From Atherix ibis (lineage: Eukaryota; Arthropoda; Insecta; Diptera; Athericidae), in contig OY282610.1 in NCBI GenBank assembly GCA_958298945.1, forward strand, positions 31,446,167-31,510,166: a DNA stretch of 64,000 nucleotides, given 5' to 3'. The notes under the pieces are model-generated. The model did not search any database and had not been told where the DNA came from. It worked only from the letters and a program-made list of their open reading frames with translations. Of this stretch, positions 36,536-47,659 are shown one piece after another. Numbering within the stretch: the first letter of the stretch is position 1; each line of letters opens with the position of its first letter. Both the position numbers and the translations under genes were made by a program.

Positions 36536-37949
36536 TTAAAATTTTACATTTTTAAGATATTCAAAAAAAGTACAGAAATATTAATTTGATAAAAACATTG
36601 TTTGATTTATTTTAGTTAATATAAATGTGCAATTCTTATCATTTGGAAAATTGCCCCTCAGTTTAGATAAACAAAAATTGAGAATCTTCAATTTTTCGTA
36701 AAAAAAAAAACAAAACAAAAAGCTTCAGTAAAACTATATTGAATAATAAAAAAAAAAAAGACTCCAAAGGCTTATAGGTCGGGAAGGGAATTTTGACGAT
36801 GCTTCTGGATTTTCTGTGAAACGTACACTGTGTCATTTTCTGCTATTATTGATCTAAGAAACGGCTTTATGACTCTTATTCCGAAAAACCCTACATACAA
36901 CCAACAATAACATCAACAAATTAAAGATCGAAAAACAAGGAGCGTTAATTTGATTATATTTTCAAAAACATTCTTGTTGATTTAATTAAAAATCATTCGA
37001 TTTAATTGATTGGAATTTTAAATTTGAATTGTAATAATTTCAAAAATACATTTTTGGCATACGTGAATGTTATGAAAAGTTGATAATATTTAACTCGGAG
37101 AATCAATAATATAATACTATATTTAAATTCATGTACACATATACATATAAATAATAGGATAACAAAGGAAGTTCATTTCAATTTTTCAATATAAAAGAAC
37201 ATCAATTGAATTATAATCAATAGAATGACTCTTTTAATTTGTATCCTTTTTATAAATATTTATAAAATGACTTGTTAATATAATTAATGAAAATTATATT
37301 CGTATATTTTTTATGGCGCCTATTTGTTTGAAATTAAAATTTAGTTCTCGTATTTAATTTCGAACTTTAATAGGAGTCCATATATTTTGCCATTCCCCAT
37401 GGTGAATAAATAAGTACCATTTTAATTGTATTGTCAACAGGAAAATGTCCACCATTATAATTGATGATACCAAAAATGGTAGAAATTTTTAAATACGAAA
37501 TATGATATGTTGTTAAAATATTAGCTAACTAAAAATGATAATAATCCAAAATTAATTGAATTCTCTTCTTAAATTGGATGAGAATTTTATGAAAACATTC
37601 AATTTAATATGAACAGAAACAAATTTGATCAAAAGCAAAAAATATTTCATACCAACTAATATATGTTTGGTATTTTTAGAGATATCATAATCAATTATGA
37701 TAATAATATCATTAATAATTTTTCTTTTAAATTTTCTAAATGTGATGATTTTGGAAAATTTATCATTTTAGGTTAAGGACAATTTTCTTAAAGATCAAAT
37801 ATTTATTATGTAATTTGATTAAAAACAACTAATATAATTATTTTATCTGAAATAAAAAAAGAAGCTGTTAACGAAGTACGGCAGAGAAGTAATGAAACTA
37901 GAATTTTATTTTAGTTTTTTTTATTCAAAAAATTTCCTTGAAATGCCTT
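36536..37949. other. AT-rich DNA, nothing recognised
   Basis: No gene or element signature. The stretch 36770-36920 is slightly less AT-rich but carries no recognisable motif. Confidence 0.5.
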
Positions 37950-38452
37950 GACCGATCATGAGAAGATGGGGGCTGAGGAACTACAGGATTTCTTTTTTTG
38001 GCAAAAATTCGTTGATGGACATGGTCGTGTGACAGGAGACATTGTTATGTCTGATATGACGCGAAGAACCCTTTTTCTGAGTTTTTCGAAGACTTTTTCA
38101 TCAGCTTTAACGTCCCATAATTCGCCCTTACTCGTTACTCCTTCTATATTTTCAGCAGTTTTCTATATTTAATTACTCTCTAAGTAAATTTTATCTTCTA
38201 CTGATTCTAGGACCCCAAAAAGTGAATTATGCCACCGAAATACTTGTTCTCTTGACGAGAAATGTTTTCCTGGTGCTCATTGCAAATTTTCGTACCTTAA
38301 GCTCATAAATTCACTGAGCTTAACACACAATTTTATGGTAGATTGTTACTCAAAATTTCACTGTCCAATTATTGTAATACACAAAAATAAAACAACTTCA
38401 CTTGTTATACTCTTTAGAGTCGCATAGTTACCCGACGAGGCTGAAACTTGTG
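37950..38452 (-). pseudogene. Relic of Tc1/mariner-like family X
   Basis: The minus strand reads LLSHDHVHQRIFAKKRNPVV followed by PQPPSSHD (about 37955-38050), the outline of the HHDNxP...FLAKKxxPVVPQPPYSPDL segment. GAAGAACCCTTTTTCTGAGT near 38061 is the family block seen also at 13335, 29039 and 57140. At the right edge GTCGCATAGTTACCCGACGA (38420) resembles GTCGCGTAGTTACCAAACGA near 54033, and is probably the family's 5' end. The mariner G begins immediately after. Confidence 0.55.
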
Positions 38453-39739
38453 CGAGGGTCATTCAACAAGTACTTAGCCTACAAAAGAAAAACGAAAATT
38501 TTGGAAAGGTGGCAATTTATTTTTCCACATAATCTCCTTCAAGCTCGATACACTTGGCCCAGCGATGCTCTAACTTTTTTAACCCGTCCAAAAAATACAT
38601 TTTCTCGAGGGAAGCAAAATAGGCCTCCGTGGCGACGATAACCTTCTCATTCGACCCAAATCTATTCGCGGCGAGTGAATTTTTCAGGTTTGGAAACAAA
38701 AAGTAGTCACAGGGGGCCAAATCTGGAGAGTACGGTGGATGGGGCAGCAATTCGTAGCGCAATTCGACCAATTTGGCCATAGCGACGGCGGAGGTGTGAG
38801 CCGGCGCGTTGTCGTGGTAGAACAGCACTTTTTTCTTCGAAAAACGGGGCCGCTTTTTCTTCAATTCGACGTCAAATCGGCCCAATAAGTCAGCATAGTA
38901 GCGCCCCGTGATTGTTTTACCCTTCTCGAGGTAATCGATGTGGATCACACCTTGTGAATCCCAGAAAACGGTGGCCATCACCTTTCCGGCCGATCGAACA
39001 GTCTTCGCCTTCTTCGGAGCACGTTCGCCGGGTGAAGTACACTGTTTCGACTGTTACTTGGTCTCTGGTGTGTACCGGTGAATCCATGTTTCATCGACGG
39101 TCACGAAACGATGCAAGAACTCCGCTGGATTGCGCTGAAACAGCCCCAAACACGTCGCCGATGTGGTCTCACGGCTGCACTTGTTTTCCGGTGTGAGCAA
39201 ACGCGGCACCCATCGCGCCGACAGCTATCTCATGCCCAGTTCTTCGTGTAGAATATGATGCACCGTTCCTACTGCGATGCCCACAGTCTCAGCTATCTCG
39301 TAAACCTTCAACCGACGGTCTGCCAACACGAGATCGTGGACTTTTTTAATGTTTTCCTCCTTAGCAACCGTTTTCGGGGCACCTGGGCGTGGCTCATCAA
39401 AAATCGACGGGCGGCCACGAACAAACTCGTTGAACCAATTCTTGACGGTCACCATCGAAGGAGAAGAGTCACCATACACAGCATCCAAGCGAGCTTTGAT
39501 TTCGCTGCGGGTTTTCCCTTCCAAAAACAAGAATCTAATCACCGAACGATATTGTTCTTTTTCCATATTTGTTCAACCGACCGACAAGCTCGCTTTCAAA
39601 GGCTCTCAAAACAAAACTAATGAAGGGAATCGACTAAAACTTTGACAGTAGGCTACTAAAAAAATGTACTGCACGATGGTAAATTTCTTTTGTGGCAGCA
39701 GTTCCATCGGGCGGTGAGGCTAAGTACTTGTTGAATGAC
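38453..39739 (-). mobile_element. mariner G with aberrant fold-back right end
   Basis: Left end CGAGGGTCATTCAACAAGTA at 38453; the right end read inward from 39739 is GTCATTCAACAAGTACTTAG, so the outer CGAGG is missing on the right. Instead the sequence continues into an inverted copy of the sub-terminal region (39744-39767). It is a distinct family from copies A-D, though their terminal repeats share the opening bases CGAGGGTC. TG, not TA, precedes the left end. Confidence 0.9.
38517..39566 (-). pseudogene. mariner G transposase: full length, two stop codons
   Basis: From the ATG at 39566 (MEKEQYRSVIRFLFLEGK) to the TAA at 38517 a single frame of 349 residues is kept, the normal mariner length. 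Only two in-frame stops interrupt it: codon 114 (TAG at 39225-39227, where the family has K in GMRKLSARW) and codon 171 (TAA at 39054-39056, in ETK.QSKQ). All catalytic positions are present: VTVDETWIH, YHDNAPAHT and YSPDLAPCDYF, with 34 residues between the second and third D. The pattern implies point-mutation death rather than decay by deletion. Confidence 0.95.
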
Positions 39740-39767
39740 AACAGTACTTAGCCTCACTGCCCGATGG
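39704..39767. repeat. 24-bp inverted repeat at the end of mariner G
   Basis: 39704-39727 (CCATCGGGCGGTGAGGCTAA...) pairs with 39744-39767 with one mismatch, around a 16-nt loop that itself can pair TGTT with AACA. The fold contains the mariner end. Confidence 0.93.
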
Positions 39768-42507
39768 TACCTTTAGGAGAGACAAACATTGTTGCCAGAT
39801 CTCTCATAGAGATCCCAACCTCATTACTTTTTTACCACACCTCGTAGGATTATTCCATAAAATCGTAGATTTTCTTTATAATATGAAACATAGAAACAAA
39901 ATGTTAAGAACGGAGAAGAGTATTTAATTTTCTTGAAAAGATATAATTCTGGATATTGGTATTTAAAATATTACACAATTTTTTATAATTATCCCCTGGT
40001 TATTGGAAAAAATAATAGTTTCAATTTTAAAAGTTCAGAATGTTATTTTTTCATAGCAACAAATAAGGAAAATTTTAAATCAATATCAAATATTGATAAG
40101 AACACTAGGTTAAAAAATGTTTATAAACATTTAGATACACGTACATTTGAATCAGGCTTACCAACGTTGGCTTATAAATGTTTTTTTTTTTACCAGCAGA
40201 ACAGTTTTTTTTAGATTTGATTATTTAGAAGTGGTATGGCAACAGTGCGCTTAAGTGTAAGGAAGAGTTTAAAGAAAAATTGATACAATTTATTTGTTTT
40301 GATCATTTTTAACATGGATGAAGATATTATTTTTAAATCGACCTGATTTACGGGTAGATAATGATGAGAATTTTCATTATTTTTGACTGTCTGACAAATT
40401 TTATAAAATATAGTTGGAATATTAATTTTAAACTATAAAATAAGAATAGATAAAATCCCAAATGCTCTGAAGCTCAAAACTTTTAAAGCGAAATATAAAA
40501 ATACATATTCTAATACCAATTAAAATCAAAATAATAATTTAAATTATAGATTTTTCACTCAGAAAAAAATAAATTTAAATCATATATGGAAATTGTTCGG
40601 TATTACAATATTTAAATATTTTCAAAATGGACACCAAAGAAAAGTATAACAATATCAGTAAAAGCAGGAATATTTAATGAATTAAAAGCATTAAATGATA
40701 CAACACTGACATAATAGCAAAGATTCATCAAGATTGCGATTTGTATTTGTAAATATTTGCTATACTTTTACGAGTACAAAGTAGAATTTCAAACCTGACG
40801 ATATCATGAACAGGTAAGAATAAGGATTCACGTACACACGTAAACTTACCTCTGAATATATGAAATTGTTATTTCTTAGAAAATGTTCGTATTCAAATGC
40901 AACTTTTTGACTCAAGTGCAGTCAGCAATTATGCATCTTTCGTATACAAATACATAGGATAGAAGTATGTACCCGTACATATTTGCGTATAATGTGTGGA
41001 TAGTAAAAAATAAGAGAGCATCAACATTTCTGAATATCGTAAATATTATCCTTTAAAAAAAGAGCTTTATGGAAATTTGCAACTATTTTTATATGTGCAT
41101 ACACGATGGTTTTGTATGAATTTGAATGCACTTGTATTTGGTTGTTTTCATTACCAATTCTATGAATATATTTAACAATAAATATGCAACTCGAGCGATT
41201 TTTGCTTGATGCTCTTATAGCATACACGATGGTTAACTATGCTCCTTTCTAATAAGAATATATCAGTATGCATATTGTAAAGATTTGCAATTTCATGTCA
41301 ATTGAAAATGCCTTCCATAAAATTCAAATCGTTTTGAATGTTTAAAGATTTTCAAATTTTTTTACCAAAAAAAATCGCCGGATTTTCTAGAACGTCCTTT
41401 TGTCCATAATATTAACTTAGTTTTCTCTTGAAATTTGTCTGCATTTAATTCAGTTCAATGAATATTGAAGACAGTGCCAGCTGTCCTAGCGTTTTACTCA
41501 ATTTGAACCTGAACTGAATGTAAAATTATTCTTCGATTTAGAAGTTCTATAATTTTTCCCATTTACAATTACTTAAGTATATATTTATATATATGTATAT
41601 GTAGACTAGTATATATTTTGATATTCAAACTAAATTTAAAAGATAAATAGTAAATTTCAATTTTATAAATCCTTAACGTTTCATTGAAAAAGTATAATTT
41701 TATCGACAATAAAAGTTTAATTTATTAGTAAAAATAAAAGATAATTAAAATACCTCTAGAAAAAAGAAGGTTTTATTGTTATATTTTTTATATATACATT
41801 TATTACGATATATTAGATAATAATTAGTATTGAAAATATTTTTCTAAGATAATTAATAGGACAAAGTTAAACCGAAAAATTTGTAAAAAAAAACAAATTT
41901 TTTTCAAGAAAATGATTTGATGGAATTTTTAACAGATTACTACTATTAAAACTATTCAAAAAAAAGTTAAAAAATGAATTATCACATCGACAACTTTTAA
42001 AAACCATGTAGGAGAAACTTTTACAAAAATTCAGTATAGCAGCTGTTACGTAATTGTGTTTGCTTTCAAATATGGCTTAGGATATCATTAAGCTCTAAAT
42101 GATTTTTAATGTCATGACACTTCAAATTTACATTTCAATATTAATGCTGCTTAAAATTATAACAAAAATCATTTGTAAGTACATGGAATAAACAAATAGT
42201 GCAAGGATTCTGTCGAAATATTAGCCAGCCATTGCCCAACTAGTGTTTATCAACATATTTATCACAGAAGCTGCTCCGAATTCGGAAAGGATATTCTAAT
42301 AAAATGAAACCTTACACAAAATTTCTTTTCATAACAGATACCCTCCATTAATGAGGTTTTACAATACAACCCTAAAATTTAGAGGTGAATAAGTTTGGTA
42401 TAGCTTTAAAAAAAACCTGTCTTATTTCGAACCCTAGCTTATGTCCTAGTTACCTGCATGACAGGAACAATGTTGGAAGAGGAAATACTCATCGGTGTTT
42501 CGCAAAC
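39768..42507. other. AT-rich DNA, nothing recognised
   Basis: No supportable gene. The stretches 40140-40270 and 41370-41540 are slightly less AT-rich and unassigned. Confidence 0.5.
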
Positions 42508-42509
42508 TA

Positions 42510-43782
42510 CGAGGGTCGTTCAATAAGTCCTTAGAAAACCCGAGAAATTGCGCTCGTAGTGTCGGTACAACTTTTGTTGTAAGTAGCATTATCGACAGGA
42601 AAGCTGTCAAAATTTCAGCTCTATCCATAGCGTAGGTCAATTTTTATCGTCGATTAAAGTTAACGACATTTATTTGTGCATAACAATGGAAAAAAGCGAG
42701 TTTAGGGCTGTCATCAAACATCTCCATTTGAAAGGCTTAAGCCCGAAAGAAATCAAAGCCGAGTTGGATGCAGTTCATGGCATATCTGCACCTGTGTTTG
42801 CGATGGTTTACAATTGGGTGAATGAATTTAAACGTGGCCGTTCATCCACAAAAGATGAACATCGTTCAGGACGCCCAGTTGAGGTGTCTACTCCTGAAAT
42901 CATCGACAAAATCCACGATCTGATTTTGAACGATCGGCGAATTAAAGTGCGCGAATTAGTTGAGGCCACGGGCATATCACAAGGTACAGTCGCTTCAATT
43001 TTGCATGAAAAATTGTCTGTGAAAAAAATTTCGGCAAGATGGGTGCCTCGTTTGCTCTCAGAGGAGAATAAGCGCAATCGTGTAGTGGGCTCTGAGACTA
43101 TGTTGGCACTCTTTCATCGCAATCCTGCCGAATTCCTTCGTCGATATGTCACTGTGGACAAAACCTGGATACACTACTACACTCCAGAAACGAAGAGACA
43201 GTCATTACAGTGGATTTTCAAGGGTGAACCGCCTCCGAAGAAGGCAAAAACTGTGCCATTGGCCGGCAAGGTGATGGCCACGGTCTTTTGGGATTCGCAG
43301 GGCATCATTTTTATCGACAACTTGGAAAAAGGAAAAACAATAACAGGAGCGTATTACGCGCCGTTATTGCAACGGTTGAGCGAGGAAATCAAAGAGAAAC
43401 GCCCCCATCTCAAAGAGAAAAAAATCCTCTTGCATCAGGACAATGCGCGAGTGCACACCTGCGCTGTTTCCATGGCCAAAATTGTGGAATTGAGAATGGA
43501 ATTATTGCAGCATCCCGCTTATTCACCAGATTTGGCCCCGAGGGACTATTTTCTTTTCCCCAATCTGAAGAAATGGCTTGGCGGACGACGGTTCACTTCC
43601 AACGAGGACGTCATTGCTCAAACGGATGAGTATTTTGCAGAACTTCCGAAATCCTATTTTTCGGACGGGATAAAAATTTTGAAAAACCGGTTGGAAAGGA
43701 GATTATGTTAAAAATTTAAAAAAAAATTTTTTTAAAAACATTTTTTTCCATCTTTTTCTAAGGACTTATTGAACGACCCTCG
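42510..43782 (+). mobile_element. mariner copy C, best-preserved element
   Basis: Identical 29-bp inverted repeats beginning CGAGGGTCGTTCAATAAGTC lie at 42510 and, inverted, at 43782, with TA duplicated at 42508-42509 and 43783-43784. The total of 1273 bp is typical. The interior keeps one continuous transposase frame on the plus strand, unlike copies A, B and D. Confidence 0.97.
42686..43711 (+). CDS. mariner transposase (irritans-type), uninterrupted, altered C-terminus
   Basis: The transposase cuts the element at its inverted repeats and pastes it at TA sites in the nucleus. The ATG at 42686 (MEKSEFRAVIKHLHLKGL) gives 341 residues; the frame is open 12 bases further upstream, but only non-ATG codons lie there. 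Two N-terminal helix-turn-helix regions (about residues 1-110) include HRSGRPVEVSTPEIIDKIHD and ATGISQGTVASILHEKL. WVPRLLS is the mariner WVPHEL motif. The triad is VTVDKTWIHYY, HQDNARVHT and YSPDLAPRDYF, with 34 residues between the second and third D. Oddities: K replaces the usual E after the first D, R replaces S before the third D, and a deletion of roughly 20 bp removes the terminal KCIELTG-like segment, so the protein ends NRLERRLC. Activity is doubtful. Confidence 0.93.
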   Translation: MEKSEFRAVIKHLHLKGLSPKEIKAELDAVHGISAPVFAMVYNWVNEFKRGRSSTKDEHRSGRPVEVSTPEIIDKIHDLILNDRRIKVRELVEATGISQGTVASILHEKLSVKKISARWVPRLLSEENKRNRVVGSETMLALFHRNPAEFLRRYVTVDKTWIHYYTPETKRQSLQWIFKGEPPPKKAKTVPLAGKVMATVFWDSQGIIFIDNLEKGKTITGAYYAPLLQRLSEEIKEKRPHLKEKKILLHQDNARVHTCAVSMAKIVELRMELLQHPAYSPDLAPRDYFLFPNLKKWLGGRRFTSNEDVIAQTDEYFAELPKSYFSDGIKILKNRLERRLC

Positions 43783-43784
43783 TA

Positions 43785-44139
43785 TCTATAATTATTTAAA
43801 GTCCATCCGGCAGTAGGTGATTCTGGAAAGGATTACTGATGATGTTTGTTTTACAAAACGATTAAAGGAACATTTCGGTTGTGGTGGATCGCATTACGAA
43901 GGAAACTTTACTGTAAGGTTAACTGAAGCCTTAAGCTCAATTCCATAAGTCTCTCAGTATTATAAATAAGCAGTTTATTATTTATTAAAAGCTTAGATCA
44001 TTTGTCGAATAAATTAAATAATTGTCGAAGTTAATCGTTTTTTAATGTACAATCCTTAGAAGAGTACTTTATATTTTGCAGGTATAATACCCCTATTAAG
44101 TAAAAGTGGTGAAATTGTAGATGTGAAATAAAGGAATTC
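43785..44139. other. AT-rich DNA, nothing recognised
   Basis: No gene or element signature seen between mariner C and the next Jockey relic. Confidence 0.5.
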
Positions 44140-44400
44140 TCTATTAGTCAAAAATTCTGTATAAATACTATGTAGGACAGGGCCAAGAGTTCAAACTTGA
44201 GGAACATCAGATTTAATGGCAGAACTAGTGGTTTTTGATTTTTATTAGGCGAGAAATAAGGGTTATTAAAGACGTCCAGGATACCATATTCAATGGAAGA
44301 TGTCTTGGAAGATACCTGGACAATTTCTTTTTCGCTCAAAAGAGGACTCAATGTATTTAATGGATTATGGAGTGCTCTGATCGAAAACACGACTAATAGT
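44140..44400 (-). pseudogene. Old Jockey-type reverse transcriptase relic
   Basis: The minus strand reads FSIRALHNPLNTLSPLLSEK, comparable to the segment between the fingers and GVPQG motifs of the Jockey copy at 17280-17345, then in another frame DVPQV.TLGPVLHSIYTEF, a degenerate form of GVPQGSILGPILYNIYT. At DNA level 44180-44215 aligns by eye with 48320-48355 and 63800-63835. It is clearly more diverged than those copies. Confidence 0.6.
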
Positions 44401-46499
44401 TAGCAATAAGACAAAAGAAGTTTTAAAAAGGATTAATACATTTAAGGAGTGTTTTTTTCTTCAAAACTTCTCTTATTAATGATATTAGATTGATATAATA
44501 GGTTTTATCTTTTTGATATTAACGTAAAATTATTATTTTAATCAGTTTTTAGTCAGAAACCTTATTAATGAAAAGACAAAGGATAATGTTCGTGATTTCA
44601 GAGGGTTTAAGGTGTTTGTGTTGTATTACTTACATATAGAAAAATAGTCCTTAAAAAATACGAAAATATTTAAATATAAAATGAAAAACTGTAATTTTTT
44701 AAATTTTTTTTTTACATAAATACGAATTTTTTTTCCAAGAACTGAAATGATTAATGAGAAAATATCCTTGATTTTCGATGAAAATATGAGAGACAAAAAT
44801 ATTTAACCATAAATATGATTTAATAGTTTTAAAAAAAAAAACAAAAATTATGCCTAAAATCAATTTGCCTGAAGAGAAAACAAAAACGATATTTAAAATT
44901 GTCCCATTCAACTTTCTTCTAAAAAAAAGAATTATTCACCAATTAGTCTATATGCACTTTTATCAAGGACATTTAAGGTGTTATTAATGAAAAATATTTC
45001 ATAATAGGTGAAAAATTTTATAAATCAAAATTTCTTTTACAAAACTTTTTGGTTGATTAGTGCTTGAAGTTGACAATAATCGTTTATTTTTTTTACTTAT
45101 GAAATTTTTAGAATTTTTATAGATATACAATTATAATGAAAACAAATTTTAATCTTTAAACTTTTATTCCAGAGTTGATACGTTTAAATATTCTTAATTT
45201 TCCAATCCGAAAATTTGCAAACAAATTGTTGCTTTAGGAGCAAAAATTCCTCAAGAAAAACACTCTTTAATAATTGAAATTTTCTTATTTATTTATTGAA
45301 TGAAATTTTGCTTTCTAAACCTTTTTCTTTTGTTGAAATTTGAATTCAGTGTATGCTCAGTGATACTCGAATAAAAGTTAAGTCCAAACAAATTCAACAC
45401 AAAACTAAGTGATGTTGTTGCATTGAAGGGTTCTTTATGCTTGTTTAATAACATTTTTGAACAAATTGATTTATTTGCTTATATTATAATGTTTTGTAAA
45501 TAATTTCAACAAACTTTATTATCGAACTGGAAGTTTTAATATATTTATTAAATATAATAATTTCGAATAATCAAACTTAAAACATATTTTATTTTGTATT
45601 TTTATTTGTATAAAGACAAACTGTTGTGGTTGTTTACATATTTTTCAATATTTTAAGCCCCTAAGCATACGAACATATTAGTTTTACCTAAAAAAAAAAC
45701 TTTTACAAATATCTTATATAAAAAAAAAACTTCTTTTGACCAAACAAAGTACTCGCTATTTTTTAGTACAAATATTGCGTTATAAAAAGTTCGTACGATT
45801 GGATTAAAAATCACTGCTTGGAAGCTTATAAATTGGAACTTTATGATATTATTGCTGATTTACCATATAATATTTTTTAAAAAAAACATTATAAGATTAT
45901 AAATATTAACTCCAAAGATACGGATACATAATTTGACACTAATAGATTCTGTACAAAAATACCAATTCATGTATAAATAATTGAAAAACTTAAGAATTAA
46001 TTAAGTTAATTGCATATTAATTTTGATAAGAAATTTCTTTTTAATTAACAATTAGAATAATTTATATATTTCCATCTGATTTTAATAACTACCCAAGGGT
46101 TTCATATAAAATCGAATCACCTGTTGATGTTACGTAATTTGCATATTTAAAATGAGTTTATACAAAAACTTATTCTATAACAAAATTTCAAGTATAAAGG
46201 ACTTTCTTAATTAAATTTGATTTGATTTTTTTTTTGTTGTTTCACATTTCACCATTTTCAAAAAAAGATTTATAATCTTTTTTTTTATTTTATTTTAATA
46301 TTTAATAAAAATTTTTGTTTTAAAAATTCAAATGATTTTAACAAATATGAAAAGTTTCTAAATTTTAACAATTAGAATTAAAATTACAGCAGTTTTCTAA
46401 TATACAATACAACAAATTACAAATTTAATTAAAATACTATTTTTATACAATATATAAGCAATATGTTAGTATGATTGGAAATCTGAAAAAGAAATTTTT
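44401..46499. other. AT-rich DNA, nothing recognised
   Basis: No gene, RNA or element signature was seen. Confidence 0.5.
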
Positions 46500-46670
46500 T
46501 TATAAGGAGACACAGTTGCTTTCTGAATATAAAGAAGTTCAAGATAACACTATCGCGGACATAAAAGGATTGGTATCGGTGATGATGGGAACGCTTAATA
46601 GAACGCCAGATTTCTAGTCCGTAAGTCCACATATTTATAGGTTTTAGTCGAGATGGCCCATCTGTTGTTG
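46500..46670 (-). pseudogene. Short Jockey-type relic
   Basis: The minus-strand frame reads SRLKPINMWTYGLEIWRSIK, matching the KPIWTYGIELWGS motif of the Jockey reverse-transcriptase C-terminal region, followed by HHHRYQSFYVRDSVI, comparable to the next conserved stretch (FQSK...APFYVRN). GTCCGTAAGTCCA near 46618 echoes the same DNA in the other copies. Short and low confidence. Confidence 0.45.
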
Positions 46671-46928
46671 TTTTTTTTTTTAAATTAAAATTTATTATAT
46701 ATAAAATCCAATGTTTTGGCGTATTGAATGCTTTGTTCAAACCAAAGCTCGTTCCACATTTAATTCAATAAAAAGTAAAAAAAAAAATGCCATGTGTAGT
46801 CTGACAGATATTTTCAAATATGAAAAAAAACTAAAACCATTTTAAAAATCTTTCAATTTCATTAAACAAATATTTTTAGTTTAACTCTATATAAATATAA
46901 AATAGTAAATTTTCTTGAATTTAATATA

Positions 46929-47545
46929 GGGTTTTCCAATAAGAGTGATATGATTTCCAAGTGACGTTTCGGCCATTTGTAATTAGTCATGATCTGTCTT
47001 TTTTTTTATATTTTTTTTTATTGTATTCACTAATGTTTACAATTTTATCACGGAGAGATATACGTAAGAACAATGTTTACAAATTATTCAATTTTTTTAT
47101 CAAAATAATCGTTCTCCAATTGCAACTTTTCGTATGCTCACTTTAATCTGAGTGGTGCGGTAAATAAACAAAACTGTCGATTCTGGTGCGAAGAAAATCC
47201 ACAAATTATTCATGAACACCCATTACATTCACCTAAACTGACAGTTTGGTATGGTTTTTGGTCTGGTGGAATCAACAGTCCGTACTTCTTTCGAAATGAA
47301 GCTTGGTAACACCGTTACTGTCAATGGAAAGCGGTATAGATCGATGATAACCAACTTTTTATGGCCGAAATTGGAAGAAGTTGAATTCGTTCCTACAAAA
47401 GAAGTCGTGGAGGCCATTTGAATGACGTTTTATTCAGAACTTAATTGTATCGATTGTACTTCAAATTAAATAAAAAGCATTTGCATTTCCTTAACAATTA
47501 GTGTGTTTTTTTTAAAGAAATCATATCACTCCTTTTGGAAAACCC
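46929..47545 (+). mobile_element. DUF4817-type deletion derivative with intact ends
   Basis: The left end GGGTTTTCCAATAAGAGTGA at 46929 and right end read inward GGGTTTTCCAAAAGGAGTGA from 47545 are inverted repeats continuing through TATGATTTC. TA flanks at 46927-46928 and 47546-47547 indicate a Tc1/mariner-type insertion. At 617 bp it is about half the length a complete element would need, and it carries only part of the transposase. Confidence 0.9.
47130..47444 (+). pseudogene. Internally deleted DUF4817-type transposase
   Basis: The coding remnant begins in the region after the first catalytic D: LSGAVNKQNCRFWCEENPQI with a stop or frame change in front, then HPLHSPKLTVWYGFWSGGIN, SPYFFRNEAGNTVTVNGKR and FLWPKLEEVEF. 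It then jumps directly to the extreme C-terminus SRGGHLNDVLFRT, in a different frame, with TAA at 47442-47444. The block holding the second and third catalytic residues (QQDGA, RSCDLTPLDYFLWG) is missing, as are the N-terminal DNA-binding domain and the first D. It cannot encode an active enzyme and would depend on a full-length relative. Confidence 0.85.
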
Positions 47546-47659
47546 TATATTTAGGAATAATATTTTTTTAATTAATATTAATGGTTTTTTTTTAATCTGC
47601 AATTACAATTGTATTGTAACAAGCAATTTACAATAACATTTTAATTAATAATCTTATTC

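Noticed and set aside
42686..43711. Copy C transposase as a domesticated host gene
   Set aside because: Perfect terminal repeats and TA flanks show an ordinary young mobile element, not a domesticated gene. There is no fused host domain.
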